This document shows positions 23,344 to 31,439 of a stretch of 64,000 bases of DNA, one piece after another (position 1 is the stretch's first letter; every line of letters begins with the position of its first letter). The translations under genes and the position numbers were made by a program. The notes below the pieces were generated by a model. The model was not told the DNA's origin, ran no database searches, and saw only the letters and a program-made list of their open reading frames with translations. The stretch is from Candidatus Shapirobacteria bacterium (GTDB taxonomy: Bacteria; Patescibacteria; Microgenomatia; UBA12405), in the NCBI GenBank assembly GCA_028704885.1, contig JAQWEN010000001.1:558001-622000 (forward strand), read 5' to 3'.

Positions 23344-24927
23344 TTATTCGTTTTTTACCGCATTTTTGTTGATTTTGCTGCCAACAATAACACTGCTAGT
23401 TCTAACTTCTCTAATAACGGTAACTTTTATTTGACCAGCCCACTTTGCCTCTTCTTCGAGTTTTTCGGCAATATTTTGACTTAGAACTTCGGCTTCTGAA
23501 TCAGAAACTTGGGTAGGCTCGACAATAACGACAACTTCTCGACCGGCCTGATAAGCAGCAACACTAATGACACCTGGAAAGGTATTAGCTACTTCTTCAA
23601 TATTTTTCATTCTCTTTAAATATTCTTCATGAACTTCGTAACGAGCACCTGGACGAGCACCAGAAGCAGCATCACCAATATAAACAATGACTGATTCAGT
23701 TGAAGAAAATTCTTTGTCTTCATGATGTTCAGCAACACAAGCAATAACAGCTTCCGACATTTTATATTGTCTAAGTAAATCGACACCTAGATCGACATGA
23801 GTTCCCTCTTGGTCGGTAATAACCTTTCCAATGTCGTGTAATAAAGCGCCAAGACGAACAGTATTAACATCTGCTCGTAACTCATAAGCAATGGCAGTGG
23901 CAATTTTAGTGGCTTCAATGGTATGTTTAGCTAAATTTTGACCATAAGAAAATCTAAATTTGTATTTACCAATTTCTTTAATTAAATCGATTGGTAAATT
24001 GAAAACACCAACTTCTTGGGTAATTTTTTTACCTTCATTTAGAAGAATTCGGTCCATTTCAGTTTTAGTTTGAGCGACAACTTGTTCGATTTTAAGAGGT
24101 TGAATACGACCATCTTTAATTAATTTTTCTAAAGATAATTTGGCGATTTCCCTTCTGGTGGAATCAAAAGAAGAAATGCGAATATCATTAGTTTCGTCTA
24201 ATTCAATTTCAACACCAGTGGCTTTTTCAAAAGCTCTGATATTTCGGCCTTCACGACCAATAATTTTACCTTTGATTTTTTCATCAGGAAGAGAAATAGT
24301 AGAAACGGTATATTCGGCGACATAATCAGTAAGACCATGGCGAATATTATCAATAATTACTTCTTTGGTGATTTCTTCTTCTTTTTGTTTAATTTCATCT
24401 CGCGCTTCTTCAATTTTTTTAGCTACCCAAGCAGACATTCTTTTTTCGGTGCTGCTCATAACCAATTGCTTAGCTTTTTCAACATCAAGACCAGAAATGG
24501 TCTCGAGTTTTTCCATTTGTTTTCGATAAACATCGTCAATACTGGCTAGTTTGGTTTTAATTTCGGCGCTTTGACTGTCAATAGATCTTTCTTTTTGAAT
24601 TAAATATCTTTCTTTTTCATCAAGTGATGATAATCTTTGAAAAACTTCAGCTTCTTTGGCTTTAGCTTCAGCTTCGATTCTTTTAGCATTTTGAAGGGCA
24701 GCGAGGGCAGCACTATTGTCGATTTCAACTACTGGCTTAACTTGAACTGGATTAGAAACTTCAGTTTTATTGGGTGAAAAAACGACCCGATTATTATCTT
24801 TTTCGTCTACTTTTTGGGTTTCTTTAACCTCTTTTTTAGAAATAACGGCTTTAGGAGAAACTTTTACATCTCCTGATTTTGGGGTAGAAAATAAACCCTT
24901 AACTCTCGATAAAAATACATCTAACAT
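23344..24927 (-). CDS. rny: Ribonuclease Y lacking the usual N-terminal membrane anchor
   Basis: The 527-residue endoribonuclease starts mRNA decay. It has a long coiled coil (about residues 80-200), a KH domain with KGKIIGREGRNIRAFEKATG, and an HD domain with LGALLHDIGKVITDQEG and ACVAEHHED, plus the C-terminal domain with KVTVIREVR. In most bacteria the protein begins with a hydrophobic membrane helix. Here it begins MLDVFLSRVKGLFSTPKSG, a short amphipathic helix, followed by a polar linker. It may therefore be soluble or only loosely membrane bound. A GGAGG site precedes the ATG. Confidence 0.94.
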   Translation of the reverse strand: MLDVFLSRVKGLFSTPKSGDVKVSPKAVISKKEVKETQKVDEKDNNRVVFSPNKTEVSNPVQVKPVVEIDNSAALAALQNAKRIEAEAKAKEAEVFQRLSSLDEKERYLIQKERSIDSQSAEIKTKLASIDDVYRKQMEKLETISGLDVEKAKQLVMSSTEKRMSAWVAKKIEEARDEIKQKEEEITKEVIIDNIRHGLTDYVAEYTVSTISLPDEKIKGKIIGREGRNIRAFEKATGVEIELDETNDIRISSFDSTRREIAKLSLEKLIKDGRIQPLKIEQVVAQTKTEMDRILLNEGKKITQEVGVFNLPIDLIKEIGKYKFRFSYGQNLAKHTIEATKIATAIAYELRADVNTVRLGALLHDIGKVITDQEGTHVDLGVDLLRQYKMSEAVIACVAEHHEDKEFSSTESVIVYIGDAASGARPGARYEVHEEYLKRMKNIEEVANTFPGVISVAAYQAGREVVVIVEPTQVSDSEAEVLSQNIAEKLEEEAKWAGQIKVTVIREVRTSSVIVGSKINKNAVKNE

Positions 24928-25081
24928 AAAACCTCCAGATACTTTTTACAGCAAAAACACACCAAGAAAAATGGCTTAAGTTAACAATGAGTCGGTATTT
25001 TGACTAATTTGAATAACATATTTCGGTGCTTTGGAATAAAAAGTTAAAATTATAATTTAATTAAAAACTAATTGGTCTATT
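24928..25081. other. Leader region of the RNase Y gene
   Basis: This 154-bp AT-rich gap lies between recX and the RNase Y gene. A minus-strand TATAAT occurs near 25051-25056 without a convincing -35 box. No small gene or RNA was recognised. Confidence 0.3.
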
Positions 25082-25732
25082 TTATCTAAAATTGAGCCAA
25101 TCGTCAATTGCAGTGTTTATATCGGAAATATTAAAACCACGACGAAAAAGCGAAGATTTTAATTTATTTTTTTCGTTATAATCGGATAATTTTGATTTGT
25201 CTAGGTTTTTCTTATCCAATAGAGTTTTGATTTTATTAAGGTCGCTTTCTTGGTTAAATTTAATTGACAACAAAGAAGTTTGATCAATACCTAATTGTTG
25301 AAGCATATAAATAATCTGCTGGTGGGATTTTTTGCTATTTTTTTTGACAAAATAACGGACAAAATCGGCTTGATTAAAAAACTTTTTTGATTTTAAATAA
25401 TCAATTATTTCTTGACTGATTTCTTTCAAATTTAAATTATTAAGGTTTAATTTATACTTCAAAATCATCTTTCTAAAATATAAATTAAGTTTTTGATTAA
25501 TATTTTTTTCAGTTTTAGGAGAAATAGCAATCTGACGAAGAGCAAATTCGCGACCTTTAAACTGCAAAGCGGTTTTGATAATTAATTGAAATTTTGAATC
25601 ATCAATATCTTGGTTTTTAATTAATGATAATTTAACAACATCATCAATAAAAAACGGAATAAAAGAATGGTCGGAAAAAGTAAGCCAAACTTGATTTGGA
25701 GTTTTACTGGCTTTAATACTGGTTATCTGCAT
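25082..25732 (-). CDS. recX: Regulatory protein RecX
   Basis: RecX binds the RecA filament and limits its activity. The 216-residue protein is made of repeated three-helix bundles with the family pattern: ALRQIAISPKTEKNINQKL, a central FVRYFVKKNSKKSHQQIIYML and a final LFRRGFNISDINTAIDDWL. The start codon overlaps the recA stop by 1 bp (TAATG type), so the two are translated together. Confidence 0.9.
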   Translation of the reverse strand: MQITSIKASKTPNQVWLTFSDHSFIPFFIDDVVKLSLIKNQDIDDSKFQLIIKTALQFKGREFALRQIAISPKTEKNINQKLNLYFRKMILKYKLNLNNLNLKEISQEIIDYLKSKKFFNQADFVRYFVKKNSKKSHQQIIYMLQQLGIDQTSLLSIKFNQESDLNKIKTLLDKKNLDKSKLSDYNEKNKLKSSLFRRGFNISDINTAIDDWLNFR

Positions 25733-26823
25733 TATTCTTCGACTGGAGCGTCTTCCGGAGGTTCTAATTTAACAGGTTCGGCATTTTCTTTAACCTTTTT
25801 CCAAATTTGAGATTTAAGACTTTCGACTAATTTAGGGTTTTCTTTGAGGTATTTTTTAGTACCTTCGCGACCTTGAATATTTTGACCATCAACTTTGAAA
25901 AAAGCTCCGGCTTTAGTGATAAAACCATGTTGAATGGCAAGATCGACTAAACTGCCAAAAACAGAAATACCTTCAGTATTCATGATTTCAAATTCGGCTT
26001 CTCTAAATGGTGGAGCAACTTTATTCTTAATTATTCTGGCACGGTGTTGAGAACCAATGGATTCACCGGAAGCAGTTTTAATATTAGCAATTTTACGCAA
26101 ATCGATTCTGACTGAAGCATAAAATTTGAGAGCTAAACCACCAGGAGTGGTTTCGGGATTACCAAACATAATGCCGATCTTTTGGCGAATTTGATTGGTA
26201 AAAATAACAATAGTTTTGGATTTGGAAATGGCACCAGTTAATTTTCTTAAGGCTTGAGACATAAGACGAGCTTGGACACCCATCATAGAATCGCCCATAT
26301 CACCTTCGATTTCGGCCTTGGGAACGAGAGCCGCGACTGAATCGAGAACAACCACATCAACGGCATTGGAACGGACAAGAGTTTCGACAATTTCGAGAGC
26401 TTGTTCGCCATTGTCTGGCTGGGAAATTAAGAGATTGTCTAAATTGACCCCAACAGTAACAGCACGGCTAGGATCGAGAGCATGTTCAACATCAATAAAA
26501 GCAGCTGTACCACCCATTTTTTGAGCTTCGGCAATAACGTGAAGACAAAGAGTAGTTTTACCAGAAGCTTCTGGTCCAAAAATTTCAGTGACACGACCAC
26601 GGGGAAGACCGCCAACACCAAGAGCAATATCAAGAGGCAAACAACCAGTAGGAATAACATCAACGGTCATGCCGGCTTGTTTTTCACCCATTTTCATAAT
26701 GGCACCATCACCAAAAGCTTTGGTGATTTGCTCCATAGCAACACGAATGGCTTCATTTTTTTGAGTTTGATTGCCAGCAGCAGCTAAACCTTTGGCTTCT
26801 TTTTTGATTTTCTTTTTGTACAT
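25732..26823 (-). CDS. recA: Recombinase RecA
   Basis: The 363-residue RecA is complete. Walker A is FGPEASGKTTL, Walker B VVVLDSVAAL, and the L2/Gln region is TIVIFTNQIRQKIGIMFGNPETTPGG. The C-terminal domain ends in an acidic tail (LEPPEDAPVEE). The N-terminus MYKKKIKKEAKGLAAAGNQ is slightly basic. It forms filaments on single-stranded DNA for strand exchange. A SOS-box could not be identified in the upstream 100 bp. Confidence 0.98.
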   Translation of the reverse strand: MYKKKIKKEAKGLAAAGNQTQKNEAIRVAMEQITKAFGDGAIMKMGEKQAGMTVDVIPTGCLPLDIALGVGGLPRGRVTEIFGPEASGKTTLCLHVIAEAQKMGGTAAFIDVEHALDPSRAVTVGVNLDNLLISQPDNGEQALEIVETLVRSNAVDVVVLDSVAALVPKAEIEGDMGDSMMGVQARLMSQALRKLTGAISKSKTIVIFTNQIRQKIGIMFGNPETTPGGLALKFYASVRIDLRKIANIKTASGESIGSQHRARIIKNKVAPPFREAEFEIMNTEGISVFGSLVDLAIQHGFITKAGAFFKVDGQNIQGREGTKKYLKENPKLVESLKSQIWKKVKENAEPVKLEPPEDAPVEE

Positions 26824-26925
26824 ATATTTTATTAATATTAACGTTACAGTTATAGTGATATCAAAAAGAAATATATCAAGTCAAGAAGCAAAACCGAAGA
26901 AAAGCCGAAGATAAAGTCTTTATAC

Positions 26926-28092
26926 CTAATTTTTTTGGTCTTTTTCAAATTTTGATGAGTATCTATATTTTAAAATTTCAAAAAGCTGATTGGCTGAAGT
27001 TCTACCAAGACCTTTGGCCGATTGAAAAATTAAACCTTTAATCAAATGCTCGGCATCTTCTGGCCTAAACCTAATATTAATTGTTTTGTGCGGTTTTTCG
27101 GATTTGCCATAATTTTCATAAGACAAAATAAAATCCCCGTTGTGAGCAATATAGACACCATATTCTGCTTCGCCATCTATTCCTAATGAAAAAGGAGTAT
27201 GTTTTTCTGTCTCGTCTGAATTATCTAATACTGGAATTGAATATTCATATCCCCAAAAAAATTGTCTTGGATCGTGATCAAAACCACCTAAATGTTCTGT
27301 ACATCCTCCTCCGCCTTGTCCTAAAGAATGTCCCCATTTAATAAGTGATTTAGCTTTATCTTCTTGATATTGAGTTTTTATACCTGTTTGTTCAACATAT
27401 TTCATAACAGCAACTAATAAGGATCCTTCAGTAGAATGATAAGGATCAATAAAATTATTATCAGAATCCAAGACTGGCCTCATTTCAATTTCATTATCAA
27501 AGGGGTCGGTGGTGGGATAAGGAGTAATATCGGTTTGATATATTCTTAAGTCATAGTGTTCGCTTCCAGTAATTTGATTTTTGACTTCAGAACCATCAAC
27601 TCTTTTACTAATCCATTGATAACCATTTCTGTAATCTGATGGACATTCTTTCGACCTTTGGGTTATATAGGCTCCAACGGTTGTGGCCAATTCTGAAGGC
27701 GAGGAAAAATTAAATTTAGAATAATCCCACAATTCTTCTGGAGTTAAAATCATGGAGGCAGTGTCTCCCGTAAATAAGTCCATATCTTCTAAAGCACACT
27801 TTTCATTAAAAGTTCCAGACGGTTTTCTTATTAACCAATAAGAACCTTGAGGATTTCTTAAAATTTTATTTAGAGTGCTTTGATATTTTTGAGCAAATTC
27901 TTTGGGAAAATGTTTATAGAAACCACGCTGTTTTAGATCTTTTACGGAATTAATTACTCCATCTTTATAACGACAACCACCAATATATGGAAGGCCATCC
28001 TCTGATTTATCTAGTTTATCCACTCTATCTCTAATCCCTGAAGATTCTATCTTTTCAACTGCATTTGGATATAATAAATACTCAAATCTCAT
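26926..28092 (-). CDS. Hypothetical 388-aa protein
   Basis: I recognise no family. The protein is soluble-looking, with no signal peptide or membrane segment, and is rich in aromatic and acidic residues. Notable segments are YIGGCRYKDG, GQGGGGCTEHLGGFDHD and INIRFRPEDAEHLIKGLIFQSAKGLGR, the last resembling a substrate-binding helix pair. A glycine-rich stretch beside Cys and His could bind a metal or nucleotide. It is a single gene between recA and tRNA-Pro. No Shine-Dalgarno is present; a TAGTAT box lies about 10 nt before the ATG. Confidence 0.6.
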   Translation of the reverse strand: MRFEYLLYPNAVEKIESSGIRDRVDKLDKSEDGLPYIGGCRYKDGVINSVKDLKQRGFYKHFPKEFAQKYQSTLNKILRNPQGSYWLIRKPSGTFNEKCALEDMDLFTGDTASMILTPEELWDYSKFNFSSPSELATTVGAYITQRSKECPSDYRNGYQWISKRVDGSEVKNQITGSEHYDLRIYQTDITPYPTTDPFDNEIEMRPVLDSDNNFIDPYHSTEGSLLVAVMKYVEQTGIKTQYQEDKAKSLIKWGHSLGQGGGGCTEHLGGFDHDPRQFFWGYEYSIPVLDNSDETEKHTPFSLGIDGEAEYGVYIAHNGDFILSYENYGKSEKPHKTINIRFRPEDAEHLIKGLIFQSAKGLGRTSANQLFEILKYRYSSKFEKDQKN

Positions 28093-28172
28093 ATGTGACA
28101 GAATACTAACATACTTGTGAGTCTATTAAAATTATTGAGTAAATATTTGATAAAATATCTTGTTTGTTTAAA

Positions 28173-28246
28173 CGGGGATTGGCGCAATTGGCTAGCGCGC
28201 ACGGATGGGGTCCGTGAGGTTGCAAGTTCGAATCTTGTATCCCCGA
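28173..28246 (+). tRNA. tRNA-Pro (anticodon GGG)
   Basis: The 74-nt cloverleaf fits fully: acceptor CGGGGAT/ATCCCCG, D stem GCGC/GCGC, anticodon stem CACGG/CCGTG with loop ATGGGGT, and T arm GCAAG-TTCGAAT-CTTGT. The anticodon is GGG, reading proline codons. The discriminator is A and CCA is not encoded, so the cca product at 12103 is needed. The C1-G72 pair is usual for tRNA-Pro. Confidence 0.96.
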
Positions 28247-28287
28247 CTTCACTGAAGCTACGTCGGATAAACTAAATTTTAGAGAGG

Positions 28288-28293
28288 TATAAT
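28288..28293 (+). promoter_or_regulatory. -10 box of the OB-fold/exonuclease gene
   Basis: TATAAT (28288-28293) ends 7 nt before the ATG at 28301, placing the transcript start at or next to the start codon. There is no Shine-Dalgarno site, so translation is probably leaderless. Confidence 0.6.
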
Positions 28294-28300
28294 TTGACAT

Positions 28301-29254
28301 ATGGCAATTAAATTTGAAGCAAACGAATTGATAAGAGACAAACATTTTTTGGTTAAGAGCAAAGAGATAAGAAAAACGGTTAAGGGCGACGAATATTATA
28401 TTCTGCAACTTTGTAATCCAGATGGAACAATTGAGGCTAAAATTTGGAATAATAATATTCCCCAATGCAATTTTGAAGAGGGAAAAGTTATTGAAGTTAA
28501 TGGTAAATCTCAAGAATATAACGGAAAAACAGGAATAATTATTGATAGTTGCCAAATTGTGACCACTGAAGAAGCCAGCGATTACTCTCCTTCTGTCCCC
28601 ACTTTAGTTTTTGATATTGAAACTTTGGGTAAAAATTTTGAAGAGTTGGACGAGGTTGAACAAGATTATCTTTTGAATAATTTGGAAAAAAATGAGCCAG
28701 ATAAAGAAATTGCTAAAAATAAAACAGCTTTATATTCTATTTTTGGAATAGTGTGTGCGATTGGAGCAGTGGATGTTACTAATAAAACTGGATTTGTATT
28801 AAGTTTATCAACCAGAGAAATTAAACCAGAAAAAGCTAATTTTACTTATAAAACTTTTACCACTGAAAAAGAATTATTGGAAGAATTTTGGAAAATGACA
28901 CCAAAATATGAACAATTTGTGACTTACAATGGAGACACTTTTGATTTTCCTTATTTAATGATTCGATCGGGAATTAACCGAGTTAAAATGCCATTTGAAA
29001 TAAAAAAATGGGGATCCGATAAATTTTTGGATTTACAAACTAGAATTAGACAAAGCCATGCTTTTAAGTTGGAAATGCTGTGTAAGGCTTTTGGAATTGA
29101 AAATCCAAAAGAAAAAGGAGTTCATGGAGATGACGTGACTAGATTGTATAACGAAGGAGAATTTAATAAAATTGCTGATTATGTGGCTAGAGATGCAGTA
29201 GCTACAACCGAATTATATTTAATTTGGAAAAATTACATGAGCGGACAAATCTAG
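28301..29254 (+). CDS. OB-fold plus DEDDy 3'-5' exonuclease protein
   Basis: The 317-residue protein has an N-terminal OB-fold (about 1-90: FLVKSKEIRKTVKGDEYYILQL, GTIEAKIWNN) like that of YhaM. From about 100 it has a DnaQ/PolB-type exonuclease: motif I VFDIETLG, motif II TYNGDTFDFPYLM, motif III YVARDAVATTELY with the Y-xxx-D of the DEDDy type. It should trim DNA or RNA from the 3' end with two metal ions. The exact substrate is unknown, and the OB-exonuclease order is unusual. It stands alone after tRNA-Pro. Confidence 0.82.
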   Translation: MAIKFEANELIRDKHFLVKSKEIRKTVKGDEYYILQLCNPDGTIEAKIWNNNIPQCNFEEGKVIEVNGKSQEYNGKTGIIIDSCQIVTTEEASDYSPSVPTLVFDIETLGKNFEELDEVEQDYLLNNLEKNEPDKEIAKNKTALYSIFGIVCAIGAVDVTNKTGFVLSLSTREIKPEKANFTYKTFTTEKELLEEFWKMTPKYEQFVTYNGDTFDFPYLMIRSGINRVKMPFEIKKWGSDKFLDLQTRIRQSHAFKLEMLCKAFGIENPKEKGVHGDDVTRLYNEGEFNKIADYVARDAVATTELYLIWKNYMSGQI

Positions 29255-29296
29255 ATTGTCAGTTATTCAGACTATCAGTTAATCAAATAAATAAGA

Positions 29297-29461
29297 ATGG
29301 ATATAGAAAATAAATACGAACAAGAATTATTTTTCCAAATTGAGGTGGAAAATAAAAAAGAAAAGCAAAGTCATAAACAAAAAAAGGTGGTTAAATTGGC
29401 GTCGGAAAACTTAAAAAAAATGGTAATGGACAGATTAGAAGGAAAAACTGGTGAATGTTAA
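29297..29461 (+). CDS. 54-aa small charged protein, tentative
   Basis: An ATG frame of 54 codons encodes a Lys/Glu-rich, probably helical peptide (MDIENKYEQELFFQIEVENK, then a KKEKQSHKQKKVVKL segment). It follows the exonuclease gene by 42 bp and its stop overlaps the uppP stop by 4 bp, on the opposite strand. No Shine-Dalgarno is obvious. The codon use is like neighbours. It may be real, but support is thin. Confidence 0.4.
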   Translation: MDIENKYEQELFFQIEVENKKEKQSHKQKKVVKLASENLKKMVMDRLEGKTGEC

Positions 29462-30186
29462 AAAACAAAAAATAAGACTAAAGATAGGATAAAGGTGTAG
29501 ATTCCAAAAATCCAGAATTTTTTGCTGACTAAAACTTTTTTAAGAATCCCTAGAGTAAAAATCCCAACAATAAAAGTAAGTATAAAGGCTAATAAATATT
29601 GGGTGTTAAAAAGACCGGCAGTTGATAAATCTTTGGCACTTAGAATAAGAGCTCCAAAAGAAGCGGGAATAAAAAGACAGAAGGAAAATTTGAAAGCTTG
29701 GGTAGTGGAAAAACCTAATAAAAGGGCAGCAAAAATGGTAGCACCGGCTCGGGAGACCCCCGGTAAAATGGCGACGGCTTGAAAAATACCAATAATAAGG
29801 GCTTTTTTATAATCTAATTTAGAATCTTTTGATTTAAAAAATTTGGTGGAAAAAACAAAAACAGAACTTAAAATAAAGAAAAATGGTAAAAGATTAATAT
29901 TAGAAAAAAGAGTGTCAATTTGATCTTTAAATAAAATTCCAACTAGAGCAGCCGGAATTGAGGCAACTATAATAAATTTTAGATTGGTGAAAAAATATTT
30001 GATTTGATTTCGAAAGAAAAAAAGAACTGATAAAAAAGTAGCAGTATTGAGAAAAATATCGAGAGTAAGAGATGGAGTTAGCCTTAAAAAATATTGAGCT
30101 AAATTAAGGTGACCAGAGGAAGAAATTGGTAAAAATTCAGCAACACCTTGGATGATGCTTAATATAATTGTTTGGATTAAAGACAT
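29458..30186 (-). CDS. uppP: Undecaprenyl-diphosphate phosphatase (BacA/UppP)
   Basis: The 242-residue membrane enzyme removes a phosphate from undecaprenyl diphosphate, recycling the lipid carrier of wall synthesis. Motifs are IIQGVAEFLPISSSGHLNLAQ (E and SSSGH) and ILPGVSRAGATIFAALLLG (SRAG). It has about seven membrane segments. It is convergent with the preceding gene and divergent from the small-gene islet. Confidence 0.95.
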   Translation of the reverse strand: MSLIQTIILSIIQGVAEFLPISSSGHLNLAQYFLRLTPSLTLDIFLNTATFLSVLFFFRNQIKYFFTNLKFIIVASIPAALVGILFKDQIDTLFSNINLLPFFFILSSVFVFSTKFFKSKDSKLDYKKALIIGIFQAVAILPGVSRAGATIFAALLLGFSTTQAFKFSFCLFIPASFGALILSAKDLSTAGLFNTQYLLAFILTFIVGIFTLGILKKVLVSKKFWIFGIYTFILSLVLFFVF

Positions 30187-30228
30187 AAAATATAATAACA
30201 GAAGAGTCGTTAAAATTAATAAATTTAA

Positions 30229-30257
30229 TTGACATTATAGGTTATTTTTGATAGAAT
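30229..30257 (+). promoter_or_regulatory. Consensus promoter of the small-gene islet
   Basis: TTGACA (30229-30234), 17 bases, TAGAAT (30252-30257). The start near 30264 gives a leader of about 140 nt. The leader has two direct repeats of TTGATCGAA (near 30266 and 30281) and ends in a strong AGGAGG ribosome binding site. The repeats may be operators or RNA elements. Confidence 0.8.
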
Positions 30258-30405
30258 CTGCCTTGTTGATCGAATAAAATTGATCGAACATTAACATCGT
30301 AACTAATCAATATTGCGTTGAAAAAGTTGCAAAGAAAAAAAATAAAGCAGCAAAGCTGTTTTTAGATATAGAGACAACAAAAAAACAATAAGGAGGATAT
30401 TATTT

Positions 30406-30645
30406 GTGGAAATAATGACGATGGAAGAAAAAAGTGATGATAAAATCGAACCTAGTTTCCTTGAGGTTTATTGTCAGCTTGGATTTTTTATCAAGGAGTG
30501 TTCTGTTGCTCCTAGTAGTTTTATTGCTTCCATAAGAATAAAGATCGAACATACTCAAGATCCAACGGAAATGATGGAAGTGATTAAAAAATACAAAAGT
30601 GTATTGGAGGAAATCAAAAAAACTTATGTAAAGGAGAAAATATAA
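30406..30645 (+). CDS. Small hypothetical protein of the islet (IKEC motif)
   Basis: The 79-residue protein starts at GTG 30406, chosen because AAGGAGGA lies 9 nt upstream; the ATG at 30415 is 18 nt away. It is soluble and mostly helical, with FIKECSVAP, a motif of the form [LF]I[RK][KE]C-xxx-P. The same motif occurs in the proteins at 30645 and 31577. No function is known. Its stop overlaps the next start by 1 bp. Confidence 0.7.
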   Translation: MEIMTMEEKSDDKIEPSFLEVYCQLGFFIKECSVAPSSFIASIRIKIEHTQDPTEMMEVIKKYKSVLEEIKKTYVKEKI

Positions 30646-30887
30646 TGTTGAACATGCTGAGAATTGCTAAATTAAAGAAAATGATTCTCAGGTTCGAAAA
30701 AATTGACAAAATTGCTCCGCTAATCAGAAAATGTCACTTCTTACCGAAAGGATTGGGAAATAAATTTCTAGATCTTCAAAAGGAATACTCATTCTATTTG
30801 TTTGGGTACTCGGTTAACGACGGTTACGGATCGGAATATTCCCTTAGACAAAAAATTGGAAAAATACGACAGCTTCTTGCTGATTAA
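30645..30887 (+). CDS. Small hypothetical protein of the islet (IRKC motif)
   Basis: The 80-residue protein has an AAAGGAG site before its ATG. It is basic at the N-terminus and carries MILRFEKIDKIAPLIRKC and then HFLP, aligned with MILSFNGKD and LIKKCYLYP of the 106-residue protein at 31577. Both also share F-x-L-x-K/Q-E. It seems to be the soluble relative of the membrane-anchored one. Function unknown. Confidence 0.7.
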   Translation: MLNMLRIAKLKKMILRFEKIDKIAPLIRKCHFLPKGLGNKFLDLQKEYSFYLFGYSVNDGYGSEYSLRQKIGKIRQLLAD

Positions 30888-30892
30888 AAATG

Positions 30893-30951
30893 GCGGTCAG
30901 GATGACGAATTTTACCCTCGGGTAATTTTCTTTTGTCTCTGACCGCTTTTT
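30893..30951 (+). terminator. Long hairpin terminator of the GCGGTCA type, copy 1
   Basis: GCGGTCAG pairs with CTGACCGC, followed by TTTTTC. A smaller hairpin TTTACCC/GGGTAA-type element around TTACCCTCGGGTAA lies between the arms. The same design closes the next cassette at 31373-31428. Confidence 0.85.
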
Positions 30952-30973
30952 CTTGGAAAATTTAGATAAAACA

Positions 30974-31002
30974 TTGATAAATTAGGTTAATATTGATACT
31001 AT
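30974..31002 (+). promoter_or_regulatory. Promoter of the second islet cassette
   Basis: TTGATA (30974-30979), 17 bases, TACTAT (30997-31002). A leader of about 87 nt follows, containing TTTATATAAATGTTCTTT before the AGGAGG site. Confidence 0.7.
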
Positions 31003-31095
31003 GGGGTATAAATAACAAAGTTTAGACGACTAGTGCCTTAATGGAGTTTTTATATAAATGTTCTTTGAAAGAGATGAGAAAGGAGGAGATGAAAA

Positions 31096-31185
31096 ATGCC
31101 AGATTGGTTTTATTATTTAACCATGTTTCTGAGTTTGTTTGTGGTTATCTATCGTTTCCATGATTGGCAGAGAAAAAATCAATAA
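31096..31185 (+). CDS. 29-aa membrane peptide
   Basis: An ATG frame with a strong AAAGGAGG site encodes MPDWFYYLTMFLSLFVVIYR followed by a polar FHDWQRKNQ end. It is one membrane helix with aromatic ends. The promoter, ribosome binding site and following gene support it. Function unknown; lone-helix peptides can be regulators or type I toxins. Confidence 0.6.
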   Translation: MPDWFYYLTMFLSLFVVIYRFHDWQRKNQ

Positions 31186-31211
31186 ATGTCTTTGGTGATT
31201 GGAGGAGCGAA

Positions 31212-31361
31212 ATGGATGCTGTTTATGTTTCTATATTGGCAATATTGACTTGTGTCATTATCGAAATAATCAGATTGTTTATCGAAAAAGTAAAACAACA
31301 CAAACAACAAAAACATTTTTTATTATCCTTGGAAAAAAAGAGGAGAACAAGTGGAGTTTAA
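31212..31361 (+). CDS. 49-aa membrane peptide
   Basis: I use the ATG at 31212, because GGAGGAG lies just upstream at 31201-31207; an earlier in-frame start lacks a site. The product has one helix (VSILAILTCVIIEIIRLFI) and a basic tail rich in K and Q (KVKQHKQQKHF, EKKRRTSG). It is co-transcribed with the 29-aa peptide. Function unknown. Confidence 0.6.
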   Translation: MDAVYVSILAILTCVIIEIIRLFIEKVKQHKQQKHFLLSLEKKRRTSGV

Positions 31362-31372
31362 GGATCTTCGAG

Positions 31373-31428
31373 AAGCGGTCGAATGACCAAATTTACCTTC
31401 GGGTACTTTTGACATTGACCGCTTTTTT
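31373..31428 (+). terminator. Long hairpin terminator of the GCGGTCA type, copy 2
   Basis: AAGCGGTC pairs with GACCGCTT, followed by TTTTTC. It contains TTTACCTTCGGGTA, close to the inner part of copy 1. The two terminators share about half their bases in the same order, so one was duplicated from the other. Confidence 0.85.
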
Positions 31429-31439
31429 CATGTAATTAG

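Noticed and set aside
26824..26925. SOS (LexA) box before recA
   Set aside because: No CTGT-N8-ACAG or GAAC-N4-GTTC type site was found; the region is only AT-rich.
28106..28555. Minus-strand reading frame of 149 codons over tRNA-Pro and the exonuclease gene
   Set aside because: It is antisense to a tRNA and to a well-supported protein gene and has no start signals.
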